In this document: positions 1 to 5,461 of the stretch, one piece after another
Numbering within the stretch: position 1 is the first letter of the stretch
Layout: every line of letters begins with the position of its first letter
Origin: Mucilaginibacter sp.
Lineage (GTDB): Bacteria; Bacteroidota; Bacteroidia; Sphingobacteriales; Sphingobacteriaceae
Reading direction: 5' to 3'
DNA: 8,102 bases
Assembly (NCBI GenBank): GCA_025934475.1
Contig: JAICXZ010000106.1
Coordinates: forward strand, 1 to 8,102
The notes under the pieces: model-generated
Told to the model about the DNA's origin: nothing
Databases searched by the model: none
What the model saw: the letters and a program-made list of their open reading frames with translations, nothing else
Program-made: the position numbers and the translations under genes

Positions 1-945
1 CAGATTGGTTTTTATCACAAGTATTTCGAGCCCGATAAGCAGGAAAAGAATAGCGTTTAATATTTAGTCGATCAATTCCCCAAACGTACCCAGGTAATCA
101 CGGCTAATGTCAGACAATGCCTCGTGTTTCACTTTGTTACCGGTGATAATGCCAGCGACTACCATAGCAAGCGGTCCTGAAACGTGAAGGTGGTCGGCTA
201 CAAAGTATCCTCCGGCCACGATAGCTAAAGTGACTAATACCTCTACTTTATAATCGTCAATAGATCGTAAAGCAAAATAACCGATGTAGCCCAGCAAAGC
301 TCCAAAAATTAATCCTCCAACAGCTTCCTGAAAAAAAAGCCGTCCGACACCAGCGAAATCAACCGCCGAGATCCCCGAATGTGCGGCATCCAGCAACGTA
401 ATAAACACAACTACGGCTACCCCATCATTAAAGAGTGACTCACCCGATATCTTGAGATCAAGTGATTCCGGTATTTTAGCGCGACGCAGGATAGCCAGCA
501 CTGCGATCGGGTCTGTAGGGGAAACTACTGCGCCAAAAAGCAGGCAATGGATAAACGGAATAGGGAAATGAAACAGTTGTAATACCCACCACATCAGGCT
601 ACCAACCAATGTCGTAGAAATCAGTACCCCGACAGTAGACAAAAGAAAAACCGGCCACGCTTCCTTTTTGAGTTTGCTCAGATCGATATGGATTGCGCCG
701 GCAAACAGCAGGAAGCTGAGCATAAAGTTCATCAGCAGTTCCCTGAAGTTAATCGATCCGACAATTTGTTTGGCTTTGACGCCGATTATCGGGTAAAACT
801 TCCCCAACATAACCAGCAATAATGAACTGCCAAGCGATAGTACCATAATGCCGATCGTAGGCGGCCATTTGATGAACCTGAGATTGAGGTAAGCGAACGC
901 AGCGGCTAAAACGATCGTATAGGTAAGCAGTTCGCTGATATTCAT
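1..945 (-). pseudogene. CPA1-family Na+/H+ antiporter, interrupted by in-frame stop, 3' end off window
   Basis: This is the N-terminal part of a multi-pass inner-membrane cation/proton antiporter of the CPA1 (NhaP-like) family. Family hallmarks counted from the ATG at 945 are SPTDP at residues 142-146 and GESLFNDG at 168-175, with the Asn-Asp pair (173-174) expected in the ion-binding site; the rest is a run of hydrophobic helices. A TAA at 64-66 stops translation after 293 residues, whereas family members are usually about 400 or more. Reading on in the same frame gives ILNAILFLLIGLEILV, the normal next helix of the family, so the TAA sits where a Glu codon (GAA) is expected. A single G-to-T change explains it. 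The frame is open from 987 with a GTG at 984, but the ATG at 945 (MNISELLTYT) fits the usual N-terminus better. No clear ribosome-binding site. It is either a true pseudogene or a base error; family call is firm. Confidence 0.85.
64..66 (-). other. In-frame TAA nonsense codon within antiporter gene
   Basis: On the minus strand the codons read GAG-CTG-ATC-GAC-TAA-ATA-TTA-AAC-GCT. The family pattern here is ELIDEILNA, so TAA replaces the codon for Glu. No frameshift is involved: the downstream frame stays open to position 1 and stays family-like. Confidence 0.8.
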
Positions 946-1023
946 TGGGCAATTGATAGTTGCCGCCAAGATAAGTAAAAACACGGGTTAAGCGATGCGG
1001 CCCGGGTATGCACATCAATTACA

Positions 1024-2130
1024 CTAAGAATGCTTCTCCATCATCCTATAAATTTCTGATCCCGCCAGTAAAAATGCCCCTACACCATATACTTCGGTGT
1101 CATCGGCTGTCACTTTCTCGGGCTTCTCGCCTATCTGCTGTACATAACCCAGTTTGCCATCAGGCTGCACACAACCCATTAGGGCTTTCCAGGCTTTTTC
1201 AACCACTTTATGATACTTGTCATAGGAAATTAACCCATGATTGATGCCATAGGCTAAAGCATAGCAATAAAATCCCGTTCCGCTGGCTTCCTTTGCAGGA
1301 TAGCTTTTGGCATCTAGTAAAGCCGCATGCCAGGTGCCGTCCTTGCTTTGTAAAGCTGCTATCTTTTCGGCCATTTTTTCGTACAGTTCAACATATTTTC
1401 CCCTGTCCGGATAATCATCTGGCATATTATCCAGCATCCGCACCAGGCCCCCCATTACCCAACCATTTCCTCTCGACCAAAATACTTTTCTGCCATTGGC
1501 CTCTTTTTGCGTAAAAAAACGGCTGTCGCGGAAGTATAGGTTCTCGTCCTTGTCAAACAGGTAGTCGGTTGTTTTCCACCATAATTTATCAGCTATGTCC
1601 AGGTATTTTCGTTCGCCGGTGGCAGTATGTAAATAGGCAAATGCAGGCGGACCCATAAACAGTGCATCGCACCAGGCCCACTCGCGGTTAGCGATATTGT
1701 CTTTCCATTCCAGCGATTCGGTATGTGGTAAGCCAATAATACTATCAGCCTGGGCCTTAAAATGAGCAATCATTTCGGGCTGTTTGTAGATCATAAACAT
1801 CTGAGAATACATTTGGGCAACGCAGTAATCGTCGGCCATAGTCTTACGCGGGCCTGTTTTCCAGTGCAGGCTGTCGCCTTTACTTTTGATCTCGCGAAGG
1901 AAAACATCGTTGTGATCTATCTTATTCAGCGCCATGTAACCGGCATAGCAAGCGCCCATGGTCCAATCCGCCTTGTTCAGCTTTTTTCCATGCTCCTGCC
2001 ATTCACGTATCTGCCAGCTGGCCACTTTGTCCATGATATGAACAATAGAATCCTTATCGACTTTCTTTTTCGCAAATACAGGTTGAAAAATTAAAATAGC
2101 AGGCAGCAGGATTAGCAGGCGTCTTTTCAT
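1024..2130 (-). CDS. Secreted GH105/GH88-type unsaturated rhamnogalacturonyl (glucuronyl) hydrolase
   Basis: The 368-residue protein has a type I signal peptide (residues 1-20, ending PVFA, no lipobox Cys), so it is probably periplasmic or secreted. The rest looks like the alpha/alpha-barrel of Pfam Glyco_hydro_88: DWTMGACYAGYMAL (55-68), DDYCVAQMY (100-108), WAWCDALFMGPPAF (151-164), WSRGNGWVMGG (218-228) and a late SGTGFYCYALAYGINHG stretch. Asp155 in the W-C-D-A-L-F-M motif matches the catalytic Asp of the B. subtilis enzyme YteR. Family enzymes hydrate the 4,5-double bond of unsaturated galacturonyl or glucuronyl ends left by polysaccharide lyases, releasing the sugar. The length is typical and the gene intact, with ATG start and TAG stop. 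It is divergent from the YCII array and lies 78 bp upstream of the antiporter gene on the same strand. The exact substrate (rhamnogalacturonan I or another lyase product) is inference. Confidence 0.9.
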   Translation of the reverse strand: MKRRLLILLPAILIFQPVFAKKKVDKDSIVHIMDKVASWQIREWQEHGKKLNKADWTMGACYAGYMALNKIDHNDVFLREIKSKGDSLHWKTGPRKTMADDYCVAQMYSQMFMIYKQPEMIAHFKAQADSIIGLPHTESLEWKDNIANREWAWCDALFMGPPAFAYLHTATGERKYLDIADKLWWKTTDYLFDKDENLYFRDSRFFTQKEANGRKVFWSRGNGWVMGGLVRMLDNMPDDYPDRGKYVELYEKMAEKIAALQSKDGTWHAALLDAKSYPAKEASGTGFYCYALAYGINHGLISYDKYHKVVEKAWKALMGCVQPDGKLGYVQQIGEKPEKVTADDTEVYGVGAFLLAGSEIYRMMEKHS

Positions 2131-2280
2131 AATGGTCGGTTTGGCAATAAAAGTAAAAAAACAGGCTTATATAAAAAGATTGAACGGGGATAATTGTTCA
2201 TCTTTAATTTCATAAAAATTTTCGTGCAATTTGTCCAGTCGTTCCGAAGCCGGTCGTCTCTCGAATAAAAACTTAAAATC
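2131..2280. other. Divergent intergenic region between GH105 and YCII gene A
   Basis: This 150-bp AT-rich spacer separates two divergent genes. Its right half holds the ECF-type promoter for the plus-strand YCII gene. I looked on the minus strand for a Bacteroidota housekeeping promoter (TAnnTTTG at -7) serving the GH105 gene and found no convincing match; TACTTTTA (2155-2148) is a weak candidate without a paired TTG. Confidence 0.6.
2231..2258 (+). promoter_or_regulatory. Predicted ECF42-type promoter P1 for YCII gene A
   Basis: TTGTCCA at 2231-2237 and CCGGTCGTC at 2250-2258 are separated by 12 nt. The same two blocks with the same spacing occur before YCII gene B. TGTC-type -35 and CGTC -10 elements are the usual form of ECF promoters, and I recall a TGTCGA/CG(A/T)C motif for ECF42. 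The CGTC ends 22 nt before the ATG at 2281, giving a very short leader. The call is inferred from recurrence and from the linked sigma gene. Confidence 0.72.
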
Positions 2281-2625
2281 ATGAAAGAATTTGTATTGAT
2301 CTTCAGGTTGGAAGAGCTTCCTGAAGTTAACTTCTCGCCCGATGAGATGCAGGATAAATTTGTCATTTGGGAAAAATGGGTTGATGGCATTATAGCTAAA
2401 AACATTCTTGTTAGCCGCGGAAACCGGCTGAGTAAAGAAAGCCGTGTCATTCGTGACAAAAAATTGATCACCAAGGGGCCTTTTGTCGAACTTAGCGAGA
2501 TTATCGGCGGCTACATTATTATCAGGGCCAATTCCATCGATGAAGCTGCCGAAATAGTTAGGGAGGCACCGATCGTAGGTAAAGGAACCATCGAGGTCAG
2601 AGGCATTTATAGTGATGATGAATAA
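2281..2625 (+). CDS. YCII/DGPF-domain protein A (most diverged paralogue)
   Basis: A 114-residue cytoplasmic protein of the YCII-related (DGPF) family, small dimeric alpha/beta proteins whose biochemical role is mostly unknown. It starts MKEFVLIFR like its three downstream paralogues and ends with an IEVRGIY strand matching their VEVRDI. It is the odd member: the DGPF-equivalent position reads KGPFVELSE where the others have NGPFAEIKE or NGPYAE(V/I)K, and the Cys of the late CPIL motif is replaced (APIV). The central GGIAAQ-like segment is also changed (DGIIAK). The gene has its own ECF-type promoter and is separated from gene B by 73 bp holding a second promoter, so it can be expressed alone. 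The ATG at 2281 aligns exactly with the other paralogues. Confidence 0.88.
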   Translation: MKEFVLIFRLEELPEVNFSPDEMQDKFVIWEKWVDGIIAKNILVSRGNRLSKESRVIRDKKLITKGPFVELSEIIGGYIIIRANSIDEAAEIVREAPIVGKGTIEVRGIYSDDE

Positions 2626-2639
2626 AAAAATCAAATACC

Positions 2640-2667
2640 TTGTCCAATAACTGAAATTCCGGTCGTC
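2640..2667 (+). promoter_or_regulatory. Predicted ECF42-type promoter P2 for YCII B-C-D and sigma gene
   Basis: TTGTCCA at 2640-2646 and CCGGTCGTC at 2659-2667 repeat the two blocks of P1 with the same 12-nt gap, while most of the gap and the flanks differ. Such conservation of blocks and spacing only is what promoter elements show. The CGTC ends 31 nt before the ATG at 2699. Transcription from here would run through genes B, C, D and could reach the sigma gene, implying autoregulation. Confidence 0.75.
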
Positions 2668-2698
2668 ATTCAATTATAAAACCAAAAAATTAAGCATC

Positions 2699-3049
2699 AT
2701 GAACGAATTTGCATTTATCTTCAGGAACGATTTCCACCCTGAAGCAGGGTACTCACCCGAGCAGTTACAGGACATTATGAAACAATGGCAAACCTGGATG
2801 GGCGGTATGGCCGCCAAAGGACAATTGGCAAACGGGGGTCACCGGCTGGGCGGCGACGGTAAAACGGTAAGGCCATCGGCTGTGGTGACAAACGGACCTT
2901 TCGCCGAGATCAAGGAAATGATAACCGGGATCATCGTTGTAAAAGCCGATACTATCGACGAGGCAACAGAAATTGCTAAGGGCTGCCCTATTTTGAACGC
3001 CGGCGGGAATGTCGAGATAAGGGATATTGTACCAATGAACGCTAATTAA
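2699..3049 (+). CDS. YCII/DGPF-domain protein B
   Basis: A 116-residue member of the YCII-related family, in the same array as genes A, C and D. Visible family features are the N-terminal strand NEFAFIFRND, the central WMGGMAAKGQL segment, the HRLGG turn, NGPFAEIKE (the DGPF-type motif with Asn for Asp), the IDEATEIAKGCPIL helix with its Cys, and the closing strand VEIRDI. It is the first gene after promoter P2, and the downstream gene C starts 24 nt after its stop, so B-C-D form a tight operon. No signal peptide or membrane segment. Function is unknown; close linkage to an ECF42 sigma gene is the usual context for this family and suggests it is a direct sigma target. Confidence 0.88.
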   Translation: MNEFAFIFRNDFHPEAGYSPEQLQDIMKQWQTWMGGMAAKGQLANGGHRLGGDGKTVRPSAVVTNGPFAEIKEMITGIIVVKADTIDEATEIAKGCPILNAGGNVEIRDIVPMNAN

Positions 3050-3073
3050 TTATTCCCTCTAAAATTGAAAAAC

Positions 3074-3442
3074 ATGAAAGATTTTGCATTAGTATTCAGA
3101 AATGAAGCAGGCAGCGAGGCAAAAATAGCGCCCGAAACATTTGCCGCCTTGCAGGCCGAATGGCAAAAATGGGTTGGCGGTATTGCCGCGCAAGGTAAAC
3201 TTACTTCCCCCGGAAGCCGGTTAGGATTAGACGGCCGCAGCATAAAGCCAGGTAATATTGTTGCCAATGGACCCTATGCCGAAGTAAAAGATACGCTTCG
3301 TGGTTTCCACGTCGTGAAGGCTGATTCGATAGAGGAAGCTATCGAGATCGCCAAGGGCTGCCCGATACTAACGGTTGGTGGCAGTGTGGAGGTAAGAGAC
3401 ATTATCCCGGTAGAAACAAGATATCCTATCCCACAATCATGA
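3074..3442 (+). CDS. YCII/DGPF-domain protein C, with extended C-terminus overlapping gene D
   Basis: A 122-residue YCII-family paralogue. A TTG at 3065 is in frame, but the ATG at 3074 (MKDFALVFRNE) aligns with the starts of A, B and D and is preferred. It contains WVGGIAAQGKL, SRLGLDG, NGPYAEVKD (DGPF-type motif), IEEAIEIAKGCPIL and VEVRDIIP. Where B and D end with MNAN or MNAQ, C instead carries on as VETRYPIPQS and stops at TGA 3440-3442, which overlaps the ATG of gene D (ATGA). This suggests translational coupling of C and D. Biochemical role unknown. Confidence 0.88.
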   Translation: MKDFALVFRNEAGSEAKIAPETFAALQAEWQKWVGGIAAQGKLTSPGSRLGLDGRSIKPGNIVANGPYAEVKDTLRGFHVVKADSIEEAIEIAKGCPILTVGGSVEVRDIIPVETRYPIPQS

Positions 3443-3789
3443 AAGAGTTTGCATTGATATACAGGTCCGAACCCCTGGGCGAGATCAAACTGACACCTGA
3501 AGGAACCATGGCTGTCTCCAAAGAATGGGAAAACTGGATGGGTGGCATTGCGGCTCAAAATAAATTGGTTTCGCCTGGGATGCGGCTAGGTAATGAAGGC
3601 CGTACCGTGAAACCGGGCAACATTGTAACCAACGGCCCTTATGCTGAAATCAAGGAAATTGTTGGTGGCCTGAGCATTTTCCGCGCCGAATCAATCGAGG
3701 AAGCAACCGAAATGGCCAAAAGTTGCCCGATCTTAAATGTCGGTGGTAATGTCGAGGTAAGAGACATTATCCAGATGAACGCTCAATAA
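3439..3789 (+). CDS. YCII/DGPF-domain protein D
   Basis: A 116-residue YCII-family protein, closest by eye to protein C. It shows KEFALIYRSE, WMGGIAAQNKL, SPGMRLG, NGPYAEIKE (DGPF-type motif with Asn), IEEATEMAKSCPIL and VEVRDIIQMNAQ. Its ATG overlaps the stop of gene C, and the usual spacer for a ribosome-binding site lies inside the C coding region, so expression probably depends on translation of C. It is followed by a strong hairpin and then the sigma gene. No signal peptide. Function unknown; likely part of the sigma regulon. Confidence 0.88.
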   Translation: MKEFALIYRSEPLGEIKLTPEGTMAVSKEWENWMGGIAAQNKLVSPGMRLGNEGRTVKPGNIVTNGPYAEIKEIVGGLSIFRAESIEEATEMAKSCPILNVGGNVEVRDIIQMNAQ

Positions 3790-3799
3790 ATTTTATACC

Positions 3800-3834
3800 A
3801 AGCTTTCGCCTGTTAATTTTACGGGCGAAAGCTT
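3800..3834 (+). promoter_or_regulatory. Strong hairpin in the gap before the sigma factor gene
   Basis: AAGCTTTCGCC (3800-3810) and GGCGAAAGCTT (3824-3834) form a perfect 11-bp inverted repeat; a U-G pair plus two more pairs extend it to 14 bp around the loop TAATTTT. It ends 10 nt before the sigma ATG at 3845. No U-tract follows on the plus strand (AAAACTACTG), so it is not a classical intrinsic terminator. It could attenuate read-through, block ribosome loading, or protect the upstream mRNA 3' end. Confidence 0.6.
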
Positions 3835-3844
3835 AAAACTACTG

Positions 3845-5080
3845 ATGCAGGAAAAAGAGCTGATACCACAGTTGTACCGCAGTGAATTCCGTAAGATAAC
3901 TGCCGTATTGTGCCGGTTGTTTGGTATCGAACATATCAGCATAGCCGAGGATATCGTCGGCGATACCTTCCTGCTGGCTGCCGAAACCTGGGGGTTCAAA
4001 GGCATTCCGCAAAACCCCGCCGCCTGGCTCTACACCGTGGCTAAAAACAAGGCCAAAGACTTCCTGAAACGCAATGCCATTTATAATGAAAAGGTTTCGC
4101 CTGCGATTCAGCTAGCATCCGAAAACACGAATGAGGTAGAGGTTGATCTTTCGTCCAATAATATCAAGGATAGCCAGCTACAGATGATGTTCGCCATTTG
4201 CTATCCCGGCATCCCACCCGAATCGCAAATCGGCCTTTCGCTGCGCATTCTTTGCGGTTTTAGTATCGATGAGATTGCCGATGCGTTCCTAACCAACAAG
4301 GAGACGATCAACAAGCGGCTTTATCGCGCTAAAGAAAAACTGAAGGAGGATAAAGTAAAGATCGAAATGCCGCCCGATGCCGAAATCGACAAGCGGATCG
4401 ACAATGTGCTCATCACGCTTTATCTTCTTTTTAATGAAGGATATTACTCGTCAAGTAAGAACGCGGTTTTGAGCAAGGATCTATGCCTTGAGGCAATGCG
4501 CCTCACCTACATGCTTGCTGAAAACACGAGTACCAACAAACCTGACGTAAATGCGCTGCTTTCGCTCATGTGCTTCCATGCTTCCCGCTTTGACGCGAGG
4601 ATTGCGCCTGATGGTGAACTGATACTTTATGATGATCAGGATATATCGCTATGGAACAACGAGTTAATTACAAATGGCGAGCACTTTTTAAATATGGCCG
4701 CCAGGGGGAACGTTGTTTCCAAATACCATATCGAAGCAGCTATTGCGTACTGGCACACAGCAGATAAGGATAGTCCCGAAAAATGGGAAAAGGTGCTCAG
4801 CCTGTACAACCGTTTGCTGATAATCGAGTACTCACCTATAGCGGCCCTGAACCGTACTTATGCCCTGGCAAAAGTTTACGGGAACGAAGCAGGTATCGCC
4901 GAAGCAGAGAAGTTAAAATTGGAAAACAGCAACCTTTACCATGGGCTTCTCGGTGAATTATATACCGGAGTCGACAATAAGAAAGCGATCGATCACCTTA
5001 CGACTGCATCAAAACTCACCAAAGCTGCCGCGGATAGGAAAGTGATTTTGAAAAAGATCGAGAAGCTGAAAGCAGGGTAA
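3845..5080 (+). CDS. ECF42-type RNA polymerase sigma factor with C-terminal extension (DUF6596/TPR-like)
   Basis: A 411-residue sigma-70 family factor. Region 2 covers about residues 10-78 (AEDIVGDTFLLAAETW, then PAAWLYTVAKNKAKDFLKR, for core binding and -10 recognition). Region 4 covers about 108-168, with helix-turn-helix FSIDEIADAFLTNKETINKRLYR cut here as FSIDEIADAFLT and NKETINKRLYR. About 240 more residues follow, far longer than a minimal ECF (about 180): LYLLFNEGYY (192-201), LLSLMCFHASRFDAR (238-252), LYDDQDISLW (261-270), IEAAIAYWH (296-304) and a helical TPR-like tail. This layout, beside DGPF genes, is diagnostic of group ECF42. Such factors have no dedicated anti-sigma; the extension is reported to be needed for activity. 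None is seen nearby. It probably recognises P1 and P2. ATG start lies 55 nt after gene D. Confidence 0.92.
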   Translation: MQEKELIPQLYRSEFRKITAVLCRLFGIEHISIAEDIVGDTFLLAAETWGFKGIPQNPAAWLYTVAKNKAKDFLKRNAIYNEKVSPAIQLASENTNEVEVDLSSNNIKDSQLQMMFAICYPGIPPESQIGLSLRILCGFSIDEIADAFLTNKETINKRLYRAKEKLKEDKVKIEMPPDAEIDKRIDNVLITLYLLFNEGYYSSSKNAVLSKDLCLEAMRLTYMLAENTSTNKPDVNALLSLMCFHASRFDARIAPDGELILYDDQDISLWNNELITNGEHFLNMAARGNVVSKYHIEAAIAYWHTADKDSPEKWEKVLSLYNRLLIIEYSPIAALNRTYALAKVYGNEAGIAEAEKLKLENSNLYHGLLGELYTGVDNKKAIDHLTTASKLTKAAADRKVILKKIEKLKAG

Positions 5081-5118
5081 AAAACCACCGCATTTATTAA
5101 ATTGCATCAAAATTCCCT

Positions 5119-5454
5119 ATGGCTTACAACGAAAAACTTGCTGATCGCGTCCGCGAGGCCCTGGTTGATGTCCCGAACGTCGTGGAAAAGAAAATGTTCC
5201 GCGGTGTTACTTTTATGGTTGACGACAAAATGTGCGTCAGCGTAAGCGGATATGAACTGATGCTCCGCCTCGATCCGGATTTAACAGCGCAACTTTTTGA
5301 AGAACCAGGAACCCGGCCTATGATCCACGGCGGCAAGCACATGAAGGGCTTCATTTATATCAGCGAGGAGCGTTTTCGCAGCCAAAAAGACTTTGATCAT
5401 TGGATCCAGCTGGCGCTGGATTATAACCCGATTGCCAAATCTTCGAAAAAATAA
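5119..5454 (+). CDS. TfoX N-terminal-domain protein
   Basis: A 111-residue cytoplasmic protein consisting of a single TfoX/Sxy N-terminal domain (Pfam TfoX_N type). Characteristic are the N-terminal helix YNEKLADRVREAL (3-15), the KKMFRGVTFMVDDKM strand pair (24-38), YELMLRLDP (45-53) and a C-terminal helical part with WIQLALDYNP (95-104). It lacks the C-terminal TfoX domain of gamma-proteobacterial competence regulators, so a competence role should not be assumed; stand-alone forms have no established function. It starts 38 nt after the sigma gene and ends 7 nt before the GH127 ATG, so it is probably co-transcribed with both. The gap upstream (5081-5118) shows no promoter motif of the P1/P2 type. 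Confidence 0.85.
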   Translation: MAYNEKLADRVREALVDVPNVVEKKMFRGVTFMVDDKMCVSVSGYELMLRLDPDLTAQLFEEPGTRPMIHGGKHMKGFIYISEERFRSQKDFDHWIQLALDYNPIAKSSKK

Positions 5455-5461
5455 TATAGCT

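Noticed and set aside
948..964. Small inverted repeat GGCAA/TTGCC just before the antiporter ATG
   Set aside because: Only 5 bp of stem with a 7-nt loop; expected by chance and without supporting features.
946..984. GTG start 13 codons upstream for the antiporter
   Set aside because: No ribosome-binding site and the added residues are not family-like; the ATG at 945 matches the usual N-terminus.
2167..2673. 168-codon open frame on the minus strand across YCII gene A
   Set aside because: It lies antisense to a well-supported family gene, has no recognisable domain, and covers both predicted promoters; it is a coding shadow.
3065..3073. TTG start for YCII gene C
   Set aside because: The ATG at 3074 aligns exactly with the starts of the three paralogues.
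5119..5454. Competence regulator (full TfoX/Sxy)
   Set aside because: Only the N-terminal domain is present, and no competence genes are in the window.
5393..5461. Upstream extension of the GH127 reading frame by 23 codons
   Set aside because: It would overlap the TfoX gene and bury the signal peptide; the ATG at 5462 gives a standard N-terminus.
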